NCBI GenBank assembly: GCA_023391275.1
Contig: JAEWBE010000080.1
Span: forward strand, 1-13,187
Reading direction: 5' to 3'
Length of the DNA stretch: 13,187 nucleotides
Origin: Bacillota bacterium
GTDB taxonomy: Bacteria > Bacillota > Clostridia > Oscillospirales > Acutalibacteraceae
Translations under genes and position numbers: made by a program
Notes under the pieces: model-generated
The model's input: only the letters and a program-made list of their open reading frames with translations
Database searches by the model: none
Told to the model about the DNA's origin: nothing
In this document: positions 6,923 to 13,077 of the stretch, piece after piece
How positions within the stretch are numbered: position 1 is the first letter of the stretch
How the letters are laid out: every line of letters starts with the position of its first letter

Positions 6923-6964
6923 ATAATTTGCGGGAGACCGCTTATTATGAGGGGCAACGCCCCT
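6923..6964 (+). promoter_or_regulatory. Two stem-loops upstream of the rplK L1-like site
   Basis: GCGG-GAGA-CCGC (6930-6941) is a stem with a GNRA tetraloop, extendable by flanking AATAA/TTATT pairs. AGGGGC-AAC-GCCCCT (6950-6964) follows immediately. Neither is followed by a U-run, so they are not terminators. They may be part of the rplK leader fold or limit read-through and decay between nusG and rplK. Confidence 0.45.
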
Positions 6965-7010
6965 GTGGGAGGAACGGATAAACTATTTCATCCGCTCCGC
7001 CATCTACCAC
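6965..7010 (+). promoter_or_regulatory. Ribosomal protein L1-binding-like site in the rplK leader
   Basis: GTGG (6965-6968) pairs with CCAC (7007-7010). A two-base GA faces an eight-base 3' loop ending in CTA, then GGA (6971-6973) pairs with TCC (6996-6998) and GGAT (6976-6979) with ATCC (6990-6993). The GUGGGAGG ... UACCAC signature and asymmetric loop match the L1-binding region of 23S rRNA (helices 76-77). L1 is known to repress the L11-L1 mRNA by binding such a mimic, so this is probably an autoregulatory element. Confidence 0.75.
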
Positions 7011-7031
7011 GAATTTTGGAGGTGCAAGAAA

Positions 7032-7457
7032 ATGGCTCAAAAGGTTACGGGCTTTATAAAGCTCCAGATACCTGCTGGCAAGGCTACCCCGGCGCCGCCT
7101 GTTGGACCGGCACTCGGTCAGCATGGCGTCAACATCATGGCGTTCACAAAGGAATTTAATGAACGCACAAAGAACGACGCGGGATTAATTATTCCTGTCG
7201 TTATTACGGTCTATGCCGACCGTTCGTTTACCTTTATCACAAAAACTCCGCCGGCTGCCGTGCTGATTAAAAAGGCATGCGGCATCGAGAGTGCTTCGGG
7301 CGAACCGAACAAGAAAAAGGTTGCGAAAATTACCCGCGAGCAGGTCAGAAAAATTGCTGAAACAAAGATGCCCGATTTAAACGCGGCTTCGGTTGAAACA
7401 GCCATGAGCATGGTTGCCGGTACAGCACGCAGCATGGGCATTGAAGTCGTAGATTGA
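7032..7457 (+). CDS. rplK: Ribosomal protein L11 (uL11)
   Basis: Large-subunit protein of the GTPase-associated centre; it binds the L11 region of 23S rRNA and helps factor binding and stringent-response signalling. The 141 residues match the family. The N-terminal domain (about 1-70) shows GFIKLQIPAGKATPAPPVGPALGQHGVNIM with the conserved proline-rich stretch, and the C-terminal RNA-binding domain (about 75-141) shows FITKTPPAAVLIKKACG, KVAKITREQVRKIAE and GTARSMGIEV. The ATG at 7032 follows TTGGAGGTG. It is the first gene of the L11-L1 pair and is preceded by an L1-type leader element; rplA follows after 60 bases. Confidence 0.98.
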   Translation: MAQKVTGFIKLQIPAGKATPAPPVGPALGQHGVNIMAFTKEFNERTKNDAGLIIPVVITVYADRSFTFITKTPPAAVLIKKACGIESASGEPNKKKVAKITREQVRKIAETKMPDLNAASVETAMSMVAGTARSMGIEVVD

Positions 7458-7463
7458 TCACCC

Positions 7464-7500
7464 GGGTGGGAGGAACTTTTCTAATCCGATTTTACCACTC
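7464..7500 (+). promoter_or_regulatory. Second ribosomal protein L1-binding-like site, in the rplA leader
   Basis: GGGTGG (7464-7469) pairs with CCACTC (7495-7500, one G-U pair). GA (7470-7471) faces the seven-base loop GATTTTA (7488-7494), and GGA (7472-7474) pairs with TCC (7485-7487). It has the same GUGGGAGGAAC start, asymmetric loop and ACCAC end as the site before rplK, and again resembles the 23S L1 site. It ends just ahead of the GGGAGG ribosome binding site of rplA, so bound L1 could block initiation directly. Confidence 0.72.
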
Positions 7501-7517
7501 AACAGGGAGGAAAACCA

Positions 7518-8210
7518 ATGAAACACGGTAAAAAATATATCGACAGCGCAAAGCTGGTCGATCGCGCAAAACTTTATGATGTGAACGAGGCGCTTGACCT
7601 CTGCGTAAAGACCGGCACATCCAAGTTTGATGAGACTGTCGAGGTTCACGTTAAACTGGGCGTAGACAGCCGCCATGCGGATCAGCAGGTTCGCGGCGCA
7701 ATCGTACTGCCGAACGGTACCGGCAAAAAAGTTCGTGTACTTGCAATCTGCAAGGGCGACGCGGCAAAGGATGCGGAAGCAGCCGGAGCTGAATTTGTCG
7801 GCGCTGAAGAAATGGTGCAGAAGATTCAGAGCGAAAACTGGATGGATTTTGATATTCTTATTACAACTCCGGATATGATGGGCCTTGTCGGCCGCTTAGG
7901 TAAAATTTTGGGTCCCCGCGGCTTGATGCCAAACCCGAAAGCCGGCACAGTTACACGTGATATCGGAAAAGCCGTCACCGAGGCGAAAGCCGGTAAGATT
8001 GAATACCGTCTTGATAAGACGAACATTATCCACTGTGTTGTCGGCAAAGTTTCTTTCGGCGCGGAAAAGCTGCAGGAAAACTTTGATGCTCTGCTTGGCG
8101 CAATTGTCAAGGCAAAGCCGGCCGCTTCCAAAGGCCAGTATGTCAAGAGCTGTGTCGTCGCTTCAACAATGGGCCCCGGCGTCAGAATCAACCCCAATAA
8201 GGTTGGCTGA
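7518..8210 (+). CDS. rplA: Ribosomal protein L1 (uL1)
   Basis: Large-subunit protein forming the mobile L1 stalk at the E site; it also acts as a translational repressor of its own operon. The 230 residues are standard. Recognisable are the N-terminal MKHGKKY, EVHVKLGVDSRHADQQVRGAIVLPNGTGK (in the RNA-contacting domain), the central domain with FDILITTPDMMGLVGRLGKILG followed by RGLMPNPKAGTV, and the C-terminal return segment with KLQENFDALLGAIVKAKP and SSTMGPG-like VASTMGPGVRI. The ATG at 7518 follows GGGAGG. The L1-like RNA sites before rplK and rplA fit autogenous control by this product. Confidence 0.98.
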   Translation: MKHGKKYIDSAKLVDRAKLYDVNEALDLCVKTGTSKFDETVEVHVKLGVDSRHADQQVRGAIVLPNGTGKKVRVLAICKGDAAKDAEAAGAEFVGAEEMVQKIQSENWMDFDILITTPDMMGLVGRLGKILGPRGLMPNPKAGTVTRDIGKAVTEAKAGKIEYRLDKTNIIHCVVGKVSFGAEKLQENFDALLGAIVKAKPAASKGQYVKSCVVASTMGPGVRINPNKVG

Positions 8211-8217
8211 TGCAAGC

Positions 8218-8246
8218 TTGACAGATTGTCATGTTTGTGTTAATAT
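8218..8246 (+). promoter_or_regulatory. Promoter for rplJ-rplL
   Basis: A perfect TTGACA (8218-8223) begins eight bases after the rplA stop. With a 17-base spacer it pairs with TAATAT (8241-8246), preceded by an extended -10 TG (8238-8239). A TATAAT at 8244-8249 would need a 20-base spacer. Transcription would start near 8253, just upstream of the L10 leader. Confidence 0.75.
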
Positions 8247-8265
8247 AATATTCGCTGTTCTTTAT

Positions 8266-8346
8266 TCAAAGACAGCAGGCGCGTTTGCTTAATGGGTTTT
8301 CCCAGCCTGCCGAGGATAAGAGCTGAATGCATTTGTGTGTATTTAC
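8266..8346 (+). promoter_or_regulatory. L10 leader (ribosomal protein L10 autoregulatory RNA)
   Basis: The stretch has the Firmicutes L10-leader signature: AAAGACAGCAGGC, an internal TTAAT, then GCCTGCCGAGGATAAGA. GCAGGC (8275-8280) pairs with GCCTGC (8305-8310) and encloses the hairpin TGGG-TTTT-CCCA (8293-8304). The known role is binding of the L10(L12) complex to the nascent mRNA, which mimics its 23S site and promotes attenuation of rplJL. Position directly ahead of rplJ and the attenuator downstream agree. Confidence 0.85.
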
Positions 8347-8379
8347 GCCCTTCCTGCGGTGTTGTGGGAAGGGCTTTTT
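8347..8379 (+). terminator. Attenuator terminator of the rplJ leader
   Basis: GCCCTTCC (8347-8354) pairs with GGAAGGGC (8367-8374) around a 12-base loop, followed directly by TTTTT (8375-8379). It lies between the L10 leader and the rplJ ribosome binding site, the expected place for the regulated terminator. Confidence 0.88.
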
Positions 8380-8420
8380 CATTTCAATGCGCGCATTCCA
8401 ACTGATGGAGGTGAATACAT

Positions 8421-8957
8421 TTGCCAAGTGAAAAGATTTTAGAGCAAAAAAAGCAGCAGGTTGCAGTTCTTACTGAAGATTTAAAGGCTGCGTGCGCAGG
8501 CGTTATCGTGAACTATAAGGGTATTACGGTTGCTGATGATACAAAACTCCGCAAGGAATTGCGCGAAGCCGGCGACGACTACAAGGTTGTCAAAAACACT
8601 TTATTGCGTCTTGCATTAAAGGATGCCGGGATTGACGGTCTTGATCCTGTTCTAGAGGGTACGACCGCAATCGCGATCAGCAAGGACAGTTATGTGTCCG
8701 GCGCAAAAATTCTGGCCAAGTTTGCTGAAAAAAGCAAAACCTTTGAAATTAAGGCCGGCTTTGTCGATGGCGGCGCAATTGACGCCAACGGCGTTAAAGA
8801 TTTGGCTTCCCTGCCCCCGAAAGAGGTTCTGGTTGCCAAGGTTCTGGGCGGTTTCAATGCTCCGATTACCGGTTTTGTCACTGTGCTGAACGGCACAATG
8901 AAGGGTTTGGTTGTCGCTTTAAACGCAATTGCGGAAAAGCAGGCTGCCAACGCATAA
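8421..8957 (+). CDS. rplJ: Ribosomal protein L10 (uL10)
   Basis: Base of the L7/L12 stalk; it binds 23S rRNA together with L11 and carries the L7/L12 dimers on its C-terminal helix. The 178 residues match bacterial L10. The N-terminal RNA-binding domain includes EDLKAACAGVIVNYKGITVADDTKLRKELRE (in part) and YKVVKNTLLRLA. The middle shows GTTAIAIS and KAGFVDGG, then LPPKEVLVAKVLGG. The C-terminal helix GFVTVLNGTMKGLVVALNAIAEKQ is the L12 anchor. The start is TTG at 8421, seven bases after GGAGGTG; no nearby ATG fits. Its expression is probably controlled by the L10 leader and attenuator ahead of it. rplL follows after 42 bases. Confidence 0.97.
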   Translation: MPSEKILEQKKQQVAVLTEDLKAACAGVIVNYKGITVADDTKLRKELREAGDDYKVVKNTLLRLALKDAGIDGLDPVLEGTTAIAISKDSYVSGAKILAKFAEKSKTFEIKAGFVDGGAIDANGVKDLASLPPKEVLVAKVLGGFNAPITGFVTVLNGTMKGLVVALNAIAEKQAANA

Positions 8958-8999
8958 GTTTTTAAATTTAAAAAATTAAAATTTTGGAGGTAACTAACA

Positions 9000-9377
9000 A
9001 TGTCTGATAAAGTTGTAAAATTAATTGAAGATGTAAAATCTCTTACCGTTCTTGAGCTTTCTGAGCTCGTAAAGGCTCTTGAAGAAGAGTTCGGCGTTTC
9101 CGCTGCTGCTCCGGTTGCTGTCGCTGCTGCTGCTGCTCCGGTTGCTGCCGCTGCTGCTGAAGAGCAAACAGAGTTCGACGTAGTTCTGAAGGCTGTCGGC
9201 CCGAACAAGATTCAGGTTATCAAGGTTGTCCGTGAAATCACCGGTCTTGGCCTGAAGGAAGCAAAGGAAGTTGTTGACGGCGCACCGAAGGCTGTTAAAG
9301 AGGGCGTATCCAAGGATGACGCTGAAGCAGTTAAGGCTAAGTTAGTCGAAGTCGGCGCAGAAATCGAAATTAAGTAA
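9000..9377 (+). CDS. rplL: Ribosomal protein L7/L12 (bL12)
   Basis: Acidic stalk protein present in several copies per ribosome; it recruits translation factors. The 125 residues have the usual three parts: an N-terminal dimerisation and L10-binding domain (about 1-32, KLIEDVKSLTVLELSELVKALEEEFG), an alanine-proline flexible hinge (about 33-54), and the globular C-terminal factor-binding domain (about 58-125, EFDVVLKAVGPNKIQVIKVVREITGLGLKEAKEVVD in part, ending VGAEIEIK). The hinge is encoded by a 27-base tandem duplication. The ATG at 9000 follows TTGGAGG. A strong terminator follows directly, so transcription does not continue into rpoB as it does in many bacteria. Confidence 0.98.
   Translation: MSDKVVKLIEDVKSLTVLELSELVKALEEEFGVSAAAPVAVAAAAAPVAAAAAEEQTEFDVVLKAVGPNKIQVIKVVREITGLGLKEAKEVVDGAPKAVKEGVSKDDAEAVKAKLVEVGAEIEIK
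9102..9155 (+). repeat. In-frame 27-base tandem repeat in the rplL hinge
   Basis: Two adjacent 27-base copies (9102-9128 and 9129-9155) differ at one base (T9121 versus C9148). They encode AAAPVAVAA then AAAPVAAAA. GCT-rich alanine codons make the region prone to slippage. The repeat keeps the frame and lengthens the flexible hinge. Confidence 0.85.
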
Positions 9378-9397
9378 TTTACTGTTTGAATAAAACG

Positions 9398-9430
9398 AAT
9401 CCCTGCTGTGTAACACAGCAGGGATTTTTT
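9398..9430. terminator. Bidirectional terminator between rplL and lysA
   Basis: A perfect 13-base-pair stem, AATCCCTGCTGTG (9398-9410) and CACAGCAGGGATT (9414-9426), has loop TAA and is followed by TTTT on the plus strand. On the minus strand it is followed by CGTTTTATT, so it can also serve the convergent lysA transcript. Confidence 0.92.
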
Positions 9431-9458
9431 GTATTTATGATTCATTTTAGCAGCTGAA

Positions 9459-10712
9459 TTATTTGAAAAGTCCGGTAAAATCAAGCGTTGCAAAGTAATC
9501 GTCCGGCGTCTCGGCGCGGCGAATCAGTTCCGCGGTATTATCTTCTTTCAGCAGAATCTCGGCGGAACGCAGCTTGCCGTTGTAATTGTAGCCCATGGAG
9601 TGACCGTGAGCGCCCGTGTCGTGAATCACAATCAGGTCGCCCATATCAATTTTGGGCAGCATGCGGTCGATTGCAAACTTATCGTTATTTTCGCAAAGCC
9701 CCCCGGTAATATCGTATTTGTGATCGCAGGGCTGATTTTCCTTACCCATTACCGTAATATGGTGATATGCGCCGTACATTGCGGGACGCATCAGATTGAC
9801 GGCACAGGCATCCAGCCCAATGTATTCCTTGTGCGTATGCTTTTCACGGATCGCGGTTGCAACAAGGCAGCCGTAAGGCGCCAGCATGAAGCGGCCAAGT
9901 TCGGTGTAGATTGCAACGTCGCCCATGCCCGCGGGTACAAGCACCTCTTCGTATGCTTTCCTGACTCCGTCGCCGATCTTAATAATGTCAGCGGGAGTTT
10001 GTTCCGGCCGGTAAGGAATTCCCACGCCGCCGGAAAGATTGATAAATGTGATATGCGCGCCTGTTTCCCGGTTCAGTTCCACCGCTGTCTGGAACAGGAT
10101 TCGGGCAAGTGCGGGGTAGTATTCGTCCCCTGTTGTATTGCTGGCCAGAAAAGCGTGCAGTCCAAACTGCTTTGCACCGAGTGTTTTCAGCTGTTTAAAT
10201 CCTTCGGTCAGCTGTGTGCGGGTAAAACCAAACTTGGCTTCTCCCGGAGTATCCATAATCGCGTTGCTGATTTGAAACACGCCGCCGGGATTAAAGCGGC
10301 AGCAGATCGTTTCCGGAATGCCTGCAGCCTCTTTCAGAACATCAATATGGGTAATATCGTCAAGGTTGATAATTGCGTTTAATTTATGTGCCAGAACAAA
10401 ATCCTCCGTGGGCGTTGCATTTGAGGAGAACATGATTTCTTCCCGCCGAAAGCCGACTGCATCGGAAAGCATAAGCTCTGTCAGGGAGGAGCAGTCCACA
10501 CCGCAGCCTTCCTCTTTTAAAATCTTCAAAATAGCGGGGTTGGGGGTTGCCTTCACTGCAAAATATTCTTTATACCCCTTGTTCCATGCAAATGCCTTGT
10601 TTAGTGCGCGTGCGTTTTCCCGTATTCCCTTTTCATCGTAAAGATGAAAAGGAGTCGGGTAACTCTTTATGATTTCCTTTAACTGCTCCAGACTGATAAA
10701 TGGCTTCTTCAT
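9459..10712 (-). CDS. lysA: Diaminopimelate decarboxylase-like fold-type III PLP enzyme
   Basis: Probably decarboxylates meso-diaminopimelate to L-lysine. The 417 residues match LysA. PLP lysine K54 lies in FAVKATPNP; SGGVGIPY (227-234) corresponds to the glycine-rich phosphate-binding loop; ELGRF (271-275) matches the EPGR site with Pro replaced by Leu; MRPAMYGAYHHITV (308-321) is diagnostic; C340-E341 and D344 in LCENND give the CExxD active-site motif; GAHGHSM (367-373) replaces the usual GAY motif with His. These differences suggest a LysA subgroup; a related amino-acid or carboxynorspermidine decarboxylase is possible but less likely. The ATG at 10710-10712 is one base after the stop of the TrmB-family gene, so the two are probably translationally coupled and co-regulated. 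Confidence 0.88.
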   Translation of the reverse strand: MKKPFISLEQLKEIIKSYPTPFHLYDEKGIRENARALNKAFAWNKGYKEYFAVKATPNPAILKILKEEGCGVDCSSLTELMLSDAVGFRREEIMFSSNATPTEDFVLAHKLNAIINLDDITHIDVLKEAAGIPETICCRFNPGGVFQISNAIMDTPGEAKFGFTRTQLTEGFKQLKTLGAKQFGLHAFLASNTTGDEYYPALARILFQTAVELNRETGAHITFINLSGGVGIPYRPEQTPADIIKIGDGVRKAYEEVLVPAGMGDVAIYTELGRFMLAPYGCLVATAIREKHTHKEYIGLDACAVNLMRPAMYGAYHHITVMGKENQPCDHKYDITGGLCENNDKFAIDRMLPKIDMGDLIVIHDTGAHGHSMGYNYNGKLRSAEILLKEDNTAELIRRAETPDDYFATLDFTGLFK

Positions 10713-10713
10713 C

Positions 10714-11409
10714 CTAGTTCCCTTCCGTCAATTCGATTAGCTTTATTTCATTTTTCAATGATTCTTTAAATAGGTCAACCAGATTTTTCTTTTTAGAGTA
10801 TAAACAGGTTGCTTTGTCCCCGTCTTCCAAATCTCCGGTTAACACGCTGGTTGAATCCGCAATTAACCGGATTTGTTTCTGGGCTTTTTCAGCGTGATAA
10901 ATAATTGCGCCTTCCAGTTCAAACGGTTTATTTGTAATGACAACAATTTTCAGACCCTTTGAAATTCCGGCCCGCAGTTCAGGAAGAATCATGTCGGTAA
11001 TTTCTTTTGAAACGGACAGGTACACTCTCGCCTGTGCATCTGTCAGCATATTCTTCATCTTTTGCAATATATGTTTTTCGCCTTTAATTGTGATATACCC
11101 GTCGGTCTCCCCGTTTTGAACGGGGGTGCTTTTAAGTAACTCCCGCTTGTAGTCCTGTAGCTCAATGATTTTATTATTGCAGAATTCCTCCAGCGGAACA
11201 GGCGTGTAGCGGGTTGCCTTGCCTTCAATCAGGCGGGCGGCTCCCTTTTCCACCAAACCGGCAAGTGCAGTGTAGGTGTTGGAACGTGAGATTCCCGTCA
11301 GCTTTGCCGCTTCGTATCCGGTCAGCCGGCCTTCGGAAAATAACATTCTGTAAATGGTCGCTTCCTGTTTGGTCAGATCAAAATGCGTAAGCAACTCCAC
11401 AATATCCAA
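10714..11409 (-). CDS. TrmB-family transcriptional regulator
   Basis: DNA-binding regulator of about 231 residues. The N-terminal winged-helix domain (about 1-75) shows FDLTKQEATIYRMLF, GYEAAKLTGISRSNTYTAL (recognition helix) and KGAARLIEGKATRYTPVP (wing), typical of TrmB/HTH_34-like proteins. The C-terminal part (about 100-231) resembles the PLD-like effector domain of TrmB (RVYLSVSKEITDMIL, LKIVVITNKPFE, TCLYSKKKNLVDLF). Archaeal TrmB proteins sense sugars, but the ligand here is unknown. Coupling to lysA suggests control of lysine or diaminopimelate metabolism (inference). I prefer TTG at 11407-11409, six bases after GAGGTG; the GTG at 11416-11418 overlaps that site. A palindrome across its own promoter suggests autorepression. 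Confidence 0.85.
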   Translation of the reverse strand: MDIVELLTHFDLTKQEATIYRMLFSEGRLTGYEAAKLTGISRSNTYTALAGLVEKGAARLIEGKATRYTPVPLEEFCNNKIIELQDYKRELLKSTPVQNGETDGYITIKGEKHILQKMKNMLTDAQARVYLSVSKEITDMILPELRAGISKGLKIVVITNKPFELEGAIIYHAEKAQKQIRLIADSTSVLTGDLEDGDKATCLYSKKKNLVDLFKESLKNEIKLIELTEGN

Positions 11410-11425
11410 ACTACTCACCTCAAAA

Positions 11426-11447
11426 AGTGTTCCTGTATAGGAATACT
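11426..11447. promoter_or_regulatory. Palindromic operator candidate at the trmB-lysA promoter
   Basis: A 22-base inverted repeat centred between 11436 and 11437 has core TTCCT-GTAT-AGGAA (11430-11443) flanked by AGT and ACT arms. Eighteen of 22 positions are symmetric and the four others are purine/purine or pyrimidine/pyrimidine exchanges. It covers part of the -10 and the transcription start, the standard place for a repressor site. The adjacent TrmB-family protein is the obvious candidate binder. Confidence 0.7.
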
Positions 11448-11473
11448 ATACCGCGCGATACGAAAATTGTCAA
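11445..11473 (-). promoter_or_regulatory. Sigma-A promoter of the trmB-lysA unit
   Basis: On the minus strand, TTGACA (11468-11473), a 17-base spacer and TATAGT (11445-11450). Predicted start near 11438, about 30 bases ahead of the TTG start codon. Confidence 0.88.
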
Positions 11474-11474
11474 T

Positions 11475-11511
11475 AAAAAAGATTTCCTTCCGTAAACGGG
11501 AAGGAAATCTT
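11475..11511 (-). terminator. Intrinsic terminator of dacF
   Basis: On the minus strand a 13-base-pair stem, AAGATTTCCTTCC (11511-11499 read backwards) with GGAAGGAAATCTT, has a seven-base loop (11492-11498) and runs into a U-tract (11475-11480). It lies about 45 bases after the dacF stop and one base before the -35 of the trmB promoter. The plus strand also has TTTT after the stem. Confidence 0.88.
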
Positions 11512-11556
11512 TTGATCGTAGCAGGAAAATCAGATTCATCATGGAATAAGCCGGTT

Positions 11557-12912
11557 TTACATTTTTCTGTATTTTTTAACCTTGCGCAAATTTTTCTTTT
11601 TACGGTTGTAAATCAGCGCCAGTATGATATAAATAATGACTAGTAAAATAATGATGGCCACAATGGCGATAAACCAAACCGAAGTGAAAATTGATTTTAC
11701 CGTGTCCGCGGTACGCAGCATTTCGCTGCGCTCCACACTTTCAGACGCCACCAGATTAACGGTGGTCAATTCCTGATTGGCATAGCTGAGGGTTGCCGTT
11801 CCGATTACCTGCCCTTTCTTGATCGGGGCGTTTATCGTATCGGGAATATGTTTCGTAATAATCACACTGCTTGGCGAAACATTGCTGGGGAGCATTGCGG
11901 AATAGTTCTTTTCAGCCACCAGAAGAAGCTTGTCTTTATTCCACGCATAGTTTAACTTCACTTCTCCAATGGAATCCTGGCCGTTGATAATGGGCTTTAG
12001 TTCCAGATTCTTAAATGCCCATCGGTAAAGTTCCGCACTGTCGAGCATTTCACCGCGTTTGGCGATGGCTTTGCCGTTTGCGTCCACATCCGGCGCGCCG
12101 AGCGCGACGCACAGATAAGTGTAACCGTCGGCTGTCGCAGAAGAAACAAGGCAGTAACCGGATTCATCTGTGTGGCCGGTTTTAATCCCTTTTGCGTACT
12201 TATAATAATATTTTCCGCCCAGCAGGTTTTTGTCAATCAGGTAGTTTGTGGTGGAAAGCGTTCTCTGCTTGCCAGCATCCGGCCCGCCGACCGGTTTATA
12301 GGTGTAGCGGGTCTGGGCGGTAATTTCCGAAAAATGCGGCAGGCTCATCGCATATTTTGTGATCAGATAAAGGTCGTGCGCGGTTGTGTAATGGTTCTCG
12401 TCGTGCAGGCCGTGGGGGTTGGCGAAATTGGTTCCCGTGCAGCCAAGTTCCTTGGCCTTCTTGTTCATCAGGTCGACGAAGGAGTCTACATTGCCGCCGC
12501 CCACATAATCGGCTAAAACAAGCGCCGCGTCGTTGCCGCTCGGTACAAGCATGCAGTTTAAAAGCTGCATCGCTGTCAACTGGTCGTTCTGCTTAATGCC
12601 GGACAGGGAACTGCCCGTACCCAGCAGCTTGTCCACAACCTCTTTTGTCACTGTGATTTTGGTGCCGTTAAGATCCTTGATGTGTTCGCTTACAATGATG
12701 AAGGTCATGATCTTGGTGGTTGAGGCGGGCTCACGGCGCTCATCGGCGTTTTTTTGATAAACCACAGTGTTTGTGTCAAGATTGACCAGCTCAATAGCCG
12801 CCGAGTTTGTGTCGAATCCAATATTGAATACCGCAGCGTCCGCCGGGACGGACGAAGTCACGATACAAATTGAAAAGAGCAGACTAAACAGAATCAGAAC
12901 CTTTTTTTTCAT
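11557..12912 (-). CDS. dacF: D-alanyl-D-alanine carboxypeptidase (S11 family, DacF/PBP5 type)
   Basis: Extracytoplasmic penicillin-binding protein that removes the terminal D-Ala from peptidoglycan pentapeptides and so limits cross-linking. The 451 residues start with a signal peptide (about 1-27, ending near SVPADAA). The three active-site motifs are present: SxxK as S64-T-T-K67, SGN at 125-127 and KTG at 244-246. A C-terminal PBP5-like beta domain follows (about 305-395). The protein ends with a transmembrane helix (about 412-434) and a very basic tail (NRKKKNLRKVKKYRKM), which anchors it in the membrane; classical PBP5 uses an amphipathic helix instead. The ATG at 12910-12912 has GGAGG ten bases upstream. 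It is transcribed alone, with a terminator downstream. The exact paralogue (dacA, dacB, dacF) cannot be fixed from sequence alone. Confidence 0.92.
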   Translation of the reverse strand: MKKKVLILFSLLFSICIVTSSVPADAAVFNIGFDTNSAAIELVNLDTNTVVYQKNADERREPASTTKIMTFIIVSEHIKDLNGTKITVTKEVVDKLLGTGSSLSGIKQNDQLTAMQLLNCMLVPSGNDAALVLADYVGGGNVDSFVDLMNKKAKELGCTGTNFANPHGLHDENHYTTAHDLYLITKYAMSLPHFSEITAQTRYTYKPVGGPDAGKQRTLSTTNYLIDKNLLGGKYYYKYAKGIKTGHTDESGYCLVSSATADGYTYLCVALGAPDVDANGKAIAKRGEMLDSAELYRWAFKNLELKPIINGQDSIGEVKLNYAWNKDKLLLVAEKNYSAMLPSNVSPSSVIITKHIPDTINAPIKKGQVIGTATLSYANQELTTVNLVASESVERSEMLRTADTVKSIFTSVWFIAIVAIIILLVIIYIILALIYNRKKKNLRKVKKYRKM

Positions 12913-12991
12913 GGAACTTTTGCCTCCAATGTGATATTATATTGATGCTGTGTTATATACTTATATCAGAGATTCACAGATACGGGAAATC

Positions 12992-13019
12992 TTTATAAAG
13001 TATATCAGTAATTTGCCAA
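12992..13019 (-). promoter_or_regulatory. Weak candidate promoter for dacF
   Basis: On the minus strand TTGGCA (13014-13019), a 16-base spacer and TATAAA (12992-12997). The region is AT-rich and other placements exist, including TATAAT close to the ribosome binding site, so this is tentative. No firm promoter is visible for the divergent gene. Confidence 0.3.
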
Positions 13020-13077
13020 AAGATAAAGGGAAGTTTGAAATTGTTAATAATTTGTAAGATATATTGGAGGAATTGCA

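Noticed and set aside
6947..7159. Plus-strand frame of 70 codons starting in the rplK leader
   Set aside because: It overlaps the L1-like RNA element and the rplK start in another frame; the structured leader explains the sequence better.
9600..10382. Plus-strand frame of 260 codons opposite lysA
   Set aside because: Antisense to lysA, with cysteine-rich unconvincing protein and no supporting start signal.
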